The notes under the pieces were generated by a model, which saw nothing but the letters and a program-made list of their open reading frames with translations, had not been told where the DNA came from and did no database searches. A DNA stretch of 64,000 nucleotides, from the NCBI GenBank assembly GCA_033439685.1, contig JAUEDM010000002.1, positions 4,092,001 through 4,156,000 of the forward strand, read 5' to 3'. This DNA is from Apodospora peruviana. Its lineage: Eukaryota > Ascomycota > Sordariomycetes > Sordariales > Lasiosphaeriaceae. The position numbers were made by a program, and so were the translations under genes. Each line of letters opens with the position of its first letter. Position 1 is the stretch's first letter. Shown here one piece after another: positions 24,427 to 36,749 of this stretch.

Positions 24427-26721
24427 TTATAGTATCTCGATAACACGTGGTTCAACGGTCGTGAACCAGTTGAACTCCCGTTCCGCTCTCGCCTCCCAGT
24501 CAGCATCGCACTCGTCATCGCCTTGACACTCCTCCACGCCCGTCTCGTATTCAAACTCGCCAATCCGCTCGAAAACGTGCACACCATCCTGGCAAACCAT
24601 CGGTAACCCATCATGCGCCTGAACCTGGCGCAAGACAAGTCCATTAGACAGCCACATTGGCCCGTTGCGCCCACCACGTATCTCGAGTGCCCACACGTCG
24701 ATTCTCATGTCGGACTGGCTCGATTCGATGGCGTCCTCTTCGCAGTCGAGATACAGGTCTGCCACGGACGCGCGATACGACCTTGGCCTCGACCCGCTAC
24801 CACCGCTGCCAGGCAGCTTGAGCACGTGGTCGGTCGTAAGTCTGGAAACGTCGGTTCCCGGATCATGGAGCGAGCTGGCCCTACGGTACGAAGCCATAAT
24901 CAACCGCCCCTTGACCCTGAGAACCCCGGACCCCGGCTGGATAGCGCCAAATGGCGCATTGACGTTCACCAGCTCAGTCGTAACGGACACGACTTCCGCG
25001 CTGGAATGGTCTGGGGCCAGCTCGTTCTCCTCTGGGTGTTGAAAATGTACTGGGCTGTTGACGGCCAGCCAAGACCACGATGGCCCCTGGTACGCTGTCG
25101 GCCGTGGCAGCCTTTCGCGAGGAACCACACACCAGATCAGGCCGCTATGGAGGAGAGACGTCCAGAGACCGGCGACATACTCGTAACTCGTGAGTTTCTG
25201 GCTGAATCGCTCGGCAACGCCGGATATTGCGAGTGAGCGGTCGGTACTCTGTGTCAGTTTTCGTCGTGTGAACTGCTCAACGGCAACCGCCCAAGAGCTC
25301 TGGGGATCTCGGTCGAGTACATTCCAGCTGAGGGCGTCAAATCTCGAGCGATTCTTTTCCGCTTCTTTCCGCCACCCGTCCGCCAACCCGTCTGCGAGGT
25401 TAGTCTTGGATATGCCCTCCTGACACGTCCATCTTGTTTGCCTGGACCCGAACTCGACGATCCTGCTCGACAGCATCCGCTCCTGTAGCGTCCAGCCTCT
25501 CTCGTCGATGGGCTCGGTTGCGATGTCCAAGTCTATCAGTGTTACGGACCCCATGCGTTCGTCTGCTGTATCGCAGCGCCAGGGAAGCAAGAATGCGGGA
25601 ACTGCTTCAGGAGACTTGACCCTATCGTGGAGAAAACCCTCCCAGACCGATCGCGATCGGGACGCAACGATGGTGAAGGCGGCACCGCCATATATGTACG
25701 GCATTTTGGCGATTTCTGTGGCTTTCTCGCCGTCGCAGTCCTGCAGAATGCAAAGCGCGTCTATCCACAGGTAGTAAAGGCCAATTTGCTCGCACACCTT
25801 GACCGCGTCCTGCAGAGTGGCAGGCAAGGCTGCGAACTCGATAGCAGTCGTGAACTGTTCCATAGTTGACGTGTCCAGCTTGACCTTCTGATCACCACCC
25901 CAGCAGTAGCTGAGAGCCGCAAAATCCGGCAAGGGCTCCCTCAGTTGGTCCGTGGCTTGCAGTCGGAGGCAGCGATGCTCACCGTCGAAATCAATCTTGA
26001 TCAGCCGTTTAGGCTTCGTTTTGGTATGGCCCGATGACCTGGTCACGTCGCTACATTTTGTGTGGTGGGCTCTACAGTTTTGCAGCCAGGCGGAGATCTC
26101 CGGGATACATGTGGTTGGCTGATTCTCGATCGGTCTTGTTGACAAGTCTCTGGCTGCCGGGTTACATGGGTGTGTAAAGAGCTGGAGGCCGCGCAATGTC
26201 CGATATGGGATAACTTTGCTCTGGGGGTCCATGAGTCCAAAGTACTCGATGCAAAGCACGTCTTGGGTGTAGCCCATTCCGACTTTGAAAGCAGGGTTTG
26301 TATCGGCCACCAGGATATAGTCGTCAATTTCGACACCGTCGTCTCGGTCCTGGACCGCGGATACCAGCGATGCGTGCCTAAAGCTTGGGTCATCGTCGTA
26401 TGCTTGAATCACCATCGCATAAGTTGCCTGGTCAAAATCCTCTCCCATATCCTCTTCGTTGCCGGTGACATGGAATCCTAGCATCCGCCGCCTTGAAATG
26501 GATTCCCCGTCAAGCATCCATTGGGCCAGAGCGCATCTTTCCGCAGCGGCTTTATTCAGGTCTTGCAAGGTAAAGCTGCCAAAGACAATCTTATTCCAGC
26601 TCATATCCCGGGGATCTTGCGTCTTCGGCGTCGCCGCGTCATTCGAGGTCCAGTCGGTAGCCTCGATGATTAGGCGCTGACAGTGTTCACAGGAGTGGGA
26701 ATGGAACTCGACAGGTGCCAT
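24427..26721 (-). CDS. HET-domain protein (heterokaryon incompatibility type)
   Basis: The single-exon gene codes 764 aa with the three HET blocks in order: LSYCWGGDQ (near residue 270), YYLWIDALCILQD, and RGWTLQERMLSSRIVEF (near 407). HET domains are found in fungal proteins that trigger regulated cell death after non-self recognition, but most members have no tested role. The N-terminal 240 residues include a Cys/His-containing start (SHSCEHCQRLI) and match no domain I know. The C-terminal 250 residues (PSWSWLAVN onward) are the usual tail of long HET proteins. I used the ATG at 26721; one at 26793 would add 24 residues. It converges on the hydrolase gene, with only 278 bases between their ends. 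Confidence 0.92.
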   Translation of the reverse strand: MAPVEFHSHSCEHCQRLIIEATDWTSNDAATPKTQDPRDMSWNKIVFGSFTLQDLNKAAAERCALAQWMLDGESISRRRMLGFHVTGNEEDMGEDFDQATYAMVIQAYDDDPSFRHASLVSAVQDRDDGVEIDDYILVADTNPAFKVGMGYTQDVLCIEYFGLMDPQSKVIPYRTLRGLQLFTHPCNPAARDLSTRPIENQPTTCIPEISAWLQNCRAHHTKCSDVTRSSGHTKTKPKRLIKIDFDGEHRCLRLQATDQLREPLPDFAALSYCWGGDQKVKLDTSTMEQFTTAIEFAALPATLQDAVKVCEQIGLYYLWIDALCILQDCDGEKATEIAKMPYIYGGAAFTIVASRSRSVWEGFLHDRVKSPEAVPAFLLPWRCDTADERMGSVTLIDLDIATEPIDERGWTLQERMLSSRIVEFGSRQTRWTCQEGISKTNLADGLADGWRKEAEKNRSRFDALSWNVLDRDPQSSWAVAVEQFTRRKLTQSTDRSLAISGVAERFSQKLTSYEYVAGLWTSLLHSGLIWCVVPRERLPRPTAYQGPSWSWLAVNSPVHFQHPEENELAPDHSSAEVVSVTTELVNVNAPFGAIQPGSGVLRVKGRLIMASYRRASSLHDPGTDVSRLTTDHVLKLPGSGGSGSRPRSYRASVADLYLDCEEDAIESSQSDMRIDVWALEIRGGRNGPMWLSNGLVLRQVQAHDGLPMVCQDGVHVFERIGEFEYETGVEECQGDDECDADWEARAEREFNWFTTVEPRVIEIL

Positions 26722-27822
26722 AGTAACTTCGGAAAATGATATATTGGTGTGGAAATTGAGGCACAGATACCTAGATGTCAGGCTGCAGTGCACGACTGTC
26801 CGTTGTCTGGGCCAATAGACGGCTAATCATCGGCATGTATGCTTCGGCATTGCTGTTGCTCCGAACCTGAAAATCGTGTCCCCCAACTGTCGTGATACCG
26901 AACGGCCTAAAGTCATACCTAGGCGCCAGATCGTCCTGAATACCTCCTCAGCTAGAATCATGATGAATTCAAGAGAGGCATTGCCCTATGGTACGGGCCT
27001 TGGACGTGGTATCTGCTGAGATCAGGCACCGGGGTTTCCCCTGAAAACGAATAGAACGCATGGAAGATTGAAGGCCGACGGAAGAGTAGAATCGCAAGCC
27101 GTCGGACTTAGTAGAGCAACAGATAACAATATAGGGCGGTGAGGGTAAATAGAGTAGGAAGATTTGAAGAAGGATTTAAAAAGGAGATGGGGACACCAAG
27201 CTCTAGGTAGTCTAGTCTACCTCGTTGATTGCCACTTATTTGTTCTAGTGATTGGATGGGTCGTTCCGGCAAGCACAGAGGGGGGGCAGGGTTCGGCCGC
27301 GCAAATTCCCGTGATCAATGCCGACAAGAGACCGAATCTGGCACTGCCCTGACAGGGGTCGCTCCCAGAATGTGGATGCCTAAAACGTTCACTGCAGTTC
27401 ATCCTTCAGGGCCGGCCCCGTAGCTTTGGTCAACGCGCCCGCGACAAACAGCAGATTTCCTGTTTCGCCCCGCGTCTCTCCTTTTGACCCTCCGTCGACT
27501 GGCATCATAGAGCGGGAGCCCTTTGCGGTGATCTCTTCGCTCATCCAGTTCCGGTAACCTACGTTCCAATTCCAGTTCCATTTCCATTTTCCAGCATCCA
27601 TGAGCGGCGCTGCGGCGTCTCGCGGCAGCAATTCCCCAAACACTCAGGTGGTTGGACTTGAATGCTTAGAATCGACCAACTGACGCTCCTCCTTCCGAAA
27701 TGCTGAACCCGCACCCTTCATCCCCACTCGTCACCTGTTTACGTGTACACTGGGACTAGTAGGTCCCAGTGCGTCTGCCTGGCCAGAAGCTTGGTATATC
27801 TCTGACGCTTCCGGCCAAAACC
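26722..27822. other. Intergenic, divergent promoter region
   Basis: About 1.1 kb between the divergent HET and four-helix membrane protein genes. I see no coding content. Confidence 0.55.
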
Positions 27823-29167
27823 ATGCGGCAGACGCTACGGGGTCCACCTCCCCGGCCGGCCCTGGGCGTCCTCCCGACGTCGACACCTCGGCCACTGCCT
27901 TCCTCTAACTACCTCGTCGAGTCATGGCTCGACAACATCCCCCAAACCGCTCTCAAGCCGTCTGCCGAAGAGAACGACCATTGGCGTGTTGACCATGGCC
28001 CCGGCATTCCCCAGAGAAAGTGGCGACGGCTGTTCAACCAAAGATCCATGAGGGCCGCATCGCTATTTTTTGCCGTCCTCATACTCATCCTCATCTTAAG
28101 CTTCATTGGGTGGGAAAGTGGCAATGCTAACATATACACCACCTTAATTCTAGTACGTTCTGCTTACTCTCTGCAGTGGTCCTGCTCCATCAAAAGGCAG
28201 AGAGACTGTAACGGCTATACTAACTTTCGTTGCAGTGTCCGTTGGTTATCCTCTGGAACGTTGCCGAATATATCCTCACACGTAACCGGCGCGGCATCTC
28301 GCCAAAGGTCCGTGTCTTTGTCGACAGCGTGCTCTGTCTTGCAGCGGCCTGTGCAGCTGGCTTTCTCCTCGCCGATGTTCTCTGGTGGACTACCGGTAGC
28401 TACAACCATCCGACCAAGATTACATGCGTCGTTTTCTCAATTTCTATCATGTACGTTACCTATTCTGCCCGAACACATTGACGTCCAACGGACAGAGAAT
28501 CGTGAAGAGACTGACGCAGCAATACAGGTTGATACACTCCTTTCTTCTCATCTTCTTCATCATACGCTGTCGCGAGAACAGGTCCGCAGACCTTCTATAC
28601 GCGCCGAAAATTATGTACTTACAGACAGGGGGCGCGGTTCTGGTCACTCCGCATCCTGTAGTGACACGCCCAGTGAGGTTCAATCCGCGCATCGAGTTGA
28701 CTCAACTGCGGACGACGAGCATAGGCTCCCAAGCCGACCCGTCGAGTCGGAACCGAAGCACTGAGCACCCGCGAGCGAGAATACACGAGCAACCAGTTAC
28801 AGGACCTACACGGGCTGCTCCATCGCCCGCGATAATATTGGAGCAACCAGTTAGAGTCCCTGCACAGATCGCACAGTCATCTTCGGTGGCGCCTCCCATT
28901 TCACCGCAGGCGCGAACCTCGACAAGCACAGACGTTGGGCGTGGCGAAACACCTAGGCAAGGTGTCCCTAAGCGAAAACCTGTGGCGAGTGCCAAACCTG
29001 TTGGCACACACTATGCCACGCCGTGGCCATGTCCTGACTATCAGCCAGACGACGCTGAGCGGGAGAGAGCGGTAAGAGGGGAGTCTCAGGCACAGTGGAT
29101 GACACTTCACGGCATGCACTTGACCAGAGCGGACACCACCAAGGGTCAGGGCCAGGCGGCGCATTAG
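27823..29167 (+). CDS. Four-helix membrane protein, MARVEL-like
   Basis: Three exons, 27823..28152, 28236..28450 and 28528..29167, give 394 aa. Four transmembrane helices are clear: AASLFFAVLILILILSFIGW, the second formed across the first join (TTLILCPLVILWNVAEYIL), VLCLAAACAAGFLLADVLWW, and the fourth formed across the second join (VVFSISIMLIHSFLLIFFII). Two introns thus fall inside membrane helices, and splicing is needed to make both. The N-terminus is Pro-rich and cytosolic; the long C-terminal tail is Pro/Ser/Thr-rich and probably cytosolic. The topology resembles MARVEL-domain proteins of fungal plasma membranes. The neighbour at 30291 has the same plan. I do not know its function. The ATG at 27823 is the first in frame. 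Confidence 0.78.
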
Positions 29168-30290
29168 TGTCCGCTGGAGGACTGGAAGCAAGGCGACGGA
29201 GTCGGGGGAAAACACGGACTGGGCATACTCCTTACTTGGTTGAAATAGTGATTTGATTGAGTATCAACGGGACTTTGATTACAATGGTAATAGGGGAGAG
29301 GCAGTTTGGCTATGATACCCAAAACAAATACATGCATATACAAAATCATCAAATACATCAAATACAGTTAGTTGCTTTAGATGGTCAGAAAAATTGTCAA
29401 GACCGACAACTTTAGATGGGCAAACCGAATGGCGGATGACGGTATGACGCCCGAAACAAGATGGATGAGCCCGACATTCAATATGCGTAGGTAGATTTCA
29501 ACTATCTACGGATAACAAGGTTGACTTTGGTGTGCTACGAGTGCCCAGAGTTTGGTTTCGCTTGATTGTTGAACTAACGACACAACCGATAGGTTGCAGT
29601 TGTTGTGGAATGGAATATCTTGCCCAAAGCGGAACAGGCCTCGTAAGCTCCATTGAAAATGCTCAACGCTGATTGGCTCATCGTATCCAGCCATGCACGA
29701 CAAGGGGCCTTCAAGGGGCGAAGTAGCTCCAGAAGGAACAAGGCGTTGCAAGGGGCGGGGACATCATGAAGCAAAGCGGAAAATGAGCGGGAAATGGTGT
29801 GTGCTATGGCCAGATCCGCTCTGTCAACCATCTGCGCCAGGCCAATGCTGTCCAAAAGAATACGGGTGCCTAAAAAGAAACTCGCGATTTTTCTTGCTGG
29901 CGTGCTGTTCGATCGCGCTTTGCTTCACGGGGCTGCCTTGGCGTGTATCCAACCTCCAGTCCGTGAATGACAGCTCAAGGACACTCCTTATTATCTTCAG
30001 TTTGACCACAAGTCGCGACCTGCAGCTTGTATCCTACCTTGTCCAATCAACCCAACTTTTCTTGATTTTCCCAACTGAAGGTGCAGCAACCCCTCGCATC
30101 TTCAAATAGTGATGGATTGGTAATTATCACCGAGATCTCAATTGATCCGGCTCACGTCCTGTCAATTGAAGCCTGAATATCGATTCTCAAAAAACAGAAC
30201 CATAAAGAGGAGCGGAGCGGTACAGATACTCCCGGGGCGCAAAATCCAACCTGTCCACAAGACAGACAGTACGGCACCTGCTCATACCCG
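29168..30290. other. Intergenic between two four-helix membrane protein genes
   Basis: About 1.1 kb with no supported gene. The right end is the promoter of the downstream gene. Confidence 0.5.
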
Positions 30291-31407
30291 ATGACCGCCG
30301 TCGACGCTGAGTCCTTCGTGACCCTGGCTGGCCACCCCACTGGTGGCAGCAGGCTCAGCGGCCAAATCAAACGGAAATCACTCGCAACAACAAGCCTCAG
30401 AACAGCAAAGCCGCCGTCGGCAATGGCGGCACCAACAGCAATGGCCGACTACCCCCAAGAGTCGTCCTACACGATGGTCCCCGCACCGCAGCGCCTGGTC
30501 CCTTACTCGCGAAACTGGTACATTGCCCGCGTCTTGCTGCGATGTCTCTCGTTTGTCTTGGCCGTCGTCATGCTGGGCCTGGCCCGTGAGAATACATACT
30601 CTTGGACTTGGAAGGCTGCCGTCCCCGCCGGCGTCTGCGTCGCCGTCTACGACCTCGTCGAGATCGCCGTGTTTGGCGTGCGCTACAAAGTCCGCCGTGG
30701 CATGCACCCCGGCGCGACCGTCGGCGCAGACCTCCTCCTGTGGCTGATATGCTTGGTGTGCGCCTTCTTTCATATCGCGCTGGGCACGGAGCTGGCGATG
30801 ATAATTTTTGGCACCTATCCGTATTCCACGGATATCGATATCACTAATGAGACTATCCTGATTATATTAGCGTACGTTGGTTTTCGGATCCAGAACGGGA
30901 TTTTTAGCAGCTGACCACTGACATGTCGAAAAAAACAGAATCATCCACTTCATACTCTTCGTCCGCGCCTGCATCGAGACGCGGCAACGCAACAAGTCCA
31001 AAGGCCGCAATCTCTACGTGTACATGTACACGCCCGGCGGCGGCCGTCCAATCCCGGTTCTTCCGATGAAGGAGCAAGGGGCCGGCGACTATGTTGTCGG
31101 CGATGCCGTTGTCGGCCAACAAACTCCAGGAGGTGAGATCGATTGGACCGCCGCGACCAACGGCCGCGCCCCGAGCTATGTCACAGCTTCGGTAGGGGTT
31201 GAGCGTGTGGGCTCTTCCATTGCCGACTTATCCCTTGCTGGCGGGGGACTCCCGCCATCGACGACGGCACCAACTGTCATCACTTCTCCACCATCGGTGT
31301 ATCAGTTAGGGGATGGATTCGACGGGTATCAGGGCCCGACGGATCAGGTTGGCATGAGATATCATGCCAACTTCGGACAGAAGGAGATTATTCCGCATCG
31401 ACACTGA
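30291..31407 (+). CDS. Four-helix membrane protein, MARVEL-like (second copy of the type)
   Basis: Exons 30291..30871 and 30939..31407 (67-nt intron, phase 2) give 349 aa. Four helices: NWYIARVLLRCLSFVLAVVM, WKAAVPAGVCVAVYDLVEIA, LLLWLICLVCAFFHIALG, and the fourth built across the intron (LIILAIIHFILFVRACI). The loop RRGMHPGATVGAD resembles RRGISPKVRVFVD in the neighbour at 27823, at the same place before helix three, and both genes have an intron inside helix four. The C-terminal tail is Gly/Pro/Thr-rich. In-frame ATGs at 30423 and 30441 could be the true start, since the first 45 residues look unconserved. It is probably a plasma-membrane protein of unknown role. Confidence 0.78.
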
Positions 31408-34020
31408 GCGGGTTGACCGACCAGCACAAGTCTCGAGTTATCAATAGATTGATAACTGGATAGATATCTTGATGATCGGGTTCTCTTTCGCATCGGAATT
31501 CTGATGACTGTGGAGAAGGGGAACGCGGGGGAAAGACTCTGAGACAATATTGGATGGAGGCAATACCAACCGTGCCTGGTAGGTGTAGAAATAACTGTGC
31601 CTCCACTCATGAAAGGAAAGCATGAGCGAGATTTTGCACACTGAAGCCGTGTTGGATAAGGTAGGCAAGGATTTGGCGAACTAGGAATTGAAGCCGGCAT
31701 TGGATGGAGTTGGGGTTGTGGTTTCTTTTGCAGGCCATATCTGGGTTGGATTACACGGCATCTTTTTGGATTATATTTTGCACGATGATGCGTTCTTGCT
31801 GTGTTTATGAGAGACGAGAGGACATCAATTAATAAGTCTAGTTGCTTTGGACATGCAATGTCCGCCATCCATCTTCTCATTCGCCTCTTTGTTAGGCGCC
31901 GCCCGACAGACGCACTTGGGCAACGACGGCCTGAAACCCATTTCCGGACATAACTTGGCACCCATTTTGAAAATACTCGAGTTCCATCCTCCCTGTTGAC
32001 TTGGCACAGTCTAGACCAAGCTTGATCCGCGACCTAATTCGCTGCGTCACGCTTCCCATTCATTAGTTGCACCTTTCCTGGCAATTTCAAAGAAAAAAGC
32101 GGAAGATTCATGTTGAAAGAGTAGATTCCTGGATTATGTGATATAGAAGTGGATGGGGTCGAGGTAGCCGAAGGTCGAGAATTTCATGTACCTTGTTTCT
32201 ATTTCGGGGGTGAATAACATGTGATGTACAAGATTCACAAATATGAGGCACCATAGCTGTTAGTTTGAACGACTACGGCTCTCCCGCGATCCTATAGTCC
32301 CCAGGTACCTAACGAGGTGTTCTGTGTTCAATATATTATATCGCCGAGAAAGCAAAGGTAGCTGGCAAAGGCCGCTGCCGCCGCCGCCATCGAGAAGGCC
32401 AGAGACATGAATAACAGATGGTTAAATACCTCCAGGCAGTGCGCCAGCACCCCCAATTATAGCTAAGATACCTAAGCAGGTACCATTCACTGGATGCTTG
32501 TATGTAACAGATGATTTGGAAATTGACGCGATCCTTAATTCGTATACCAGGCCTGTCGTATACCTCTATCAGGATTCAATATCTTAGTAGATTACTTTGC
32601 AAGGCTCTCGTCTAGACAGTAGACATCGCGTATGAATTCGTATTTCGTATTCAAATATTTTATGCTTCGACGTATACTTCACTCTGGTTAGTGGCCAACC
32701 ACCTGCGACCTGTACCGCATAAGACATGACTCCTGGTTGAGGTATAAACTGAACAATGCGGCACATCTCTCCCAGAGTTATCTACACCTCTGATAGCATA
32801 CAAAGCTTTCTACGTAAGGTATTACTTCGAAGGCAGCAGCGCCTGGTTTCGATAAGAAAACACCGCATCTCTGATATGTAACCTGATATTTTCCGCGAGT
32901 TTAAGCCCTAAAGAGATACAGCTACCTTGCCGCGAGGAACTGCAAATGCGCATCCAGTACAATGAAGTTGGTTGAAGAGGAATATACGGATATGTTTGCA
33001 AAACCACTGATATTTGTAACGGGCTGAGCCCTGGAGTGGCTCGGCAACCCTCGGCCATCCATCCATGTTGAAGCTATTCCCAGAAAACACCAAGCGCATA
33101 CACGGACCACAACACTATTCCTCAAACGTGCGCCGACACATCTGGAATCCTCTCTCCCTTTCTGGCGGGCCTACCGCAGTCATGTACATTTAGATGCAGC
33201 TCTCAAAGAGCTGCCCAATTTCTCTTCCTTTCCTCTCCTCATGTTTCACGTCTACGTAGCAAAGGCCTAGCTAGTTGCAAATATACTTACTACCTTAGCC
33301 CATTACAATATTAGGGTTTGAAGGGAGTAATGGCAAGATGCCAAGGTGAATGTATACACATAATTTTGCACGCAAGTTTAATTACTCACATTTCACCGCA
33401 GGATTGTTGACATGCGTAAGGGGTTCAGGGGCTGATGACATAAGCAACCCACCAGGATGAGCCCTGACGTCAAGCATGCTCGCCAACAAAGCACGGACAC
33501 TTTCTGTGAGTCTGGGCTTGTTCGATGTGGCGGAGCTGGGCTTGGATATTGTTGTTGGTGTTCGGTGTGGCAGTCTGCCAGTACTACTTTTTGGTCTTGC
33601 AGAAATGAATGCGGCTCGTGAGATGTTTCATTGTGAGTCGAGTCTGAAGAAATAAAACCAAAGTTTCAACACAGAGTTCCCGGAGCTGGATGTGTGTCGA
33701 TTTGGACAAAGAGGGGTTTAATCCTTACGTTATCAGTTGTGGCCTTGATGCCTGACGCACCACCAGGCTGCTATCGGTTATCAGAAATTTTCGATATTCA
33801 AAGCCCCACCAAAGGCGACTTGCCTTGATTCCCCCACCTTTGAGTCTCAAGTCCCGACCACCACCAAAGGCGCAGCAGCCAACACTTTCATCGCCTCTTT
33901 CTGGTCATTACAACGGAACACGATCAAAAACACACTCGATCTGACCGCTTCCGCTCATTTTGGATTTCATAGTACCTCTTTATTTTCACCCAAAACCGAC
34001 TCGGAATCCAACTGCCCAGC
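31408..34020. other. Long intergenic interval before ARB1
   Basis: About 2.6 kb with no recognisable protein or RNA gene. The stretch from about 32450 to 32850 is AT-richer than the genes. The last 100 bases, pyrimidine-rich, are probably the ARB1 leader. Confidence 0.5.
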
Positions 34021-36029
34021 ATGGCTCCGTCCGCATCCAAGGAGAAGCGCCTCGCGAAGCGCGCTGCCGAGGGGAAGGAGAAGAAGACGGTCGCTTCCAG
34101 ATCCAAGGCCAACTCCAAGAACGCCAGCGCCGCCGCATCGGTAAATGGCGATGAACCCGAGCTCGACGCCTTCGGCAACCCCGTCGTGTCCGATGAGCCT
34201 GCCACCGGCGCTGACAAGGCCGACGAGGTGAAGCGTCTAGCCGAGCAGATGGACAAGCATGGTCTCTCTGACCGTATCACAACCGGTGTCCTCGCCTCCA
34301 CCCCCGCGAGCAAGGACGTCAAGATTACCAGCGTCAGTCTGGTGTTCCACGGAAAGGTGCTGATCAGCGACGCAACCCTCGAACTGACGTTGGGCCGCCG
34401 GTACGGCCTGCTCGGTGAGAACGGCTGCGGCAAGAGTACCCTCCTCAAAGCCATCGCCAAGCGCGAATATCCTATTCCTGAGCACGTCGATATCTATCTT
34501 CTGAATGAAGGCGCTCCTCCCAGTGACTTGGGTGCCCTGGAGTGGGTCGTCAAGGAGGCCGAGAATGAGTTGGAGCGTCTCGACAAGCTGGCCGAGAAGT
34601 TGCTCGAGGAGGAGGGACCGGAATCACAGGTGCTCATGGAGCTTTATGAGGTATGCTAGTCCATCCATCTCCTGATCAACGATAATGCTAACCTTTTGAA
34701 CAACAGCACATGGAATCGATGGATCCCTCGACATTCGCCACCCGTGCCTCGCTTATCTTGACCGGTCTCGGCTTCGACAAGAAGACTATCCACAAGAAGA
34801 CCAAGGACATGTCCGGTGGTTGGAGAATGCGAGTTGCCCTCGCCAAGGCGCTTTTCGTCAAGCCAACTTTGCTCCTTCTCGACGACCCGACTGCCCATTT
34901 GGATCTTGAAGCTTGCGTGTGGCTGGAAGAATACATGAAGAAGTGGGACCGCACACTGGTTCTCGTCTCCCACTCGGAGGATTTCCTCAACGGTGTCTGC
35001 TCGAGCATGATCGATATGCGGGACAAGAAGCTCCTCTACTATGGTGGTAATTACGATTCGTACACCAAGACACGTTCCGAGCAGGAGGCCAACCAGATGA
35101 AGGCGTACCAGAAGCAACAGGACGAAATTGCCCATATCAAGAAGTTCATTGCCAGCGCCGGTACCTATGCCAACTTGGTCAGACAAGCCAAGTCTCGTCA
35201 AAAGATTCTGGACAAGATGGAGGCGGATGGCTTCATTCAGCCCGTCACCCAAGACCGTGTTTTCTCCTTCCGTTTTGCTGATGTCGAGAAGCTACCGCCC
35301 CCTGTCCTGTCATTTGACGCCGTTACCTTTTCATACTCCGGTGACCCGAAGGATGACCTTTACCGCAACCTCGATCTCGGCTTTGACATGGATTCGCGGA
35401 CAGCGCTCGTCGGCCCCAACGGTGTGGGCAAGTCGACTCTGCTGCGTCTCATGACCGGAAAGCTGTCTCCTACCCAAGGTTCCGTCACTAGACACACTCA
35501 CTTGAAGATGGGACTGTACTCTCAGCACTCTGCCGAGCAGCTTGATCTCACAAAATCTGCCTTGGACTTTGTGCGTGACAAGTACAGCAGCAAGTCGCAG
35601 GATTACCAATACTGGCGGCAGCAACTTGGCCGTTATGGCCTGACTGGCGAGGCCCAGACATCCCTGATCGGCACCCTTTCCGACGGGCAGAAGAGCCGTA
35701 TTGTTTTTGCCCTGCTTGCTATCGATGGCCCCAACATGCTCTTGCTGGACGAGCCTACCAACGGTCTCGATATCCCGACTATTGACAGTTTGGCGGATGC
35801 CATCAACGCGTTCAGCGGAGGTGTTATTGTCGTCTCTCACGATTTCAGGTAAATCCCCTTCAAATTTGATACCGAACGTTCGTATACTGACAAATTCTGC
35901 AGGCTCTTGGACAAGATTGCCAAACAGATTCTGGTTTGCGAAAACAAGACCATCAGGCAGTGGGATGGCACGATAGGCGACTACAAGAACTACCTGCGCA
36001 AGAAGATGATTTCCGCCGGAGCTGTCTAA
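34021..36029 (+). CDS. ARB1: ABC-F ATPase Arb1, ribosome biogenesis
   Basis: Arb1 is a soluble twin-ATPase needed for 40S and 60S ribosome assembly and for release of stalled peptides; it has no membrane domain. Three exons, 34021..34650, 34707..35848 and 35903..36029, give 632 aa. A Lys-rich N-terminus is followed by the first cassette (Walker [10 protein letters not shown] near residue 132, signature MSGGWRMR, Walker [13 protein letters not shown]), a linker helix region ([20 protein letters not shown]), and the second cassette ([30 protein letters not shown]). The signature of the second cassette is LSDGQ, as expected for this family. The exon joins reproduce the conserved sequence exactly. 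Confidence 0.96.
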
Positions 36030-36717
36030 AGAGACTGAACAGGTTTTGATTTTCGTTCATCGTCAATAAAATTGGTATGGCACGTGGTGGCCTGGCCGGA
36101 AGCGAGGGCTGTCAAGGCCGTCAGGTAGGTTTGGCCAACAAAAAGGGGATCGCTGGGCCACAGAAGGGGTCTGGATTAGCCGAACTCCCCCTTGGTTAGG
36201 GGGACTGTCGGCGATGATGATGAACCAATTTTGGGCATGGGATAGACTTATTCTTTTTGCTTTGTTCGATTTTGCTTTTGATGCGCTCCTGACCATTCTT
36301 TAGATGCATCTAGATACTGAGTAATGACCAGCACATCAGGATCTGAACCATGTATCTTGTCTCCTTTGCTGCCACGACTTTTTATTGGGTTTGACGGCGG
36401 TTGAACCGGTTCTCTACTCACTGCATATTGAATCACCGCACTGGGCGTTTATGATGCTTTGATCATGGAAACCCCAAACACAAATACCTCATGTCAAGGG
36501 AAAGTGGAGACTGGACTTGGATGCCGTTCCAAATCCGACGTTGCCGGCCGTCTGCCAGCCACAGCCAGTGACGCTTTGATTCGTCAGAGGTCAAGGTCGG
36601 GTGGAAATGTTTCTTTGTTGCGATATTTTGAGTTTCGAGACAAATTGTCCCGGTCGACAATGGAATGAATCGTTGGGCCTTTCCATTGTACACAACGTCC
36701 GTGTGCGATGGTGAAGT

Positions 36718-36749
<32 letters not shown>

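Noticed and set aside
31362..31961. 199-codon minus-strand frame after the second four-helix gene
   Set aside because: Overlaps the end of a well supported gene, has no family character and no good start context.
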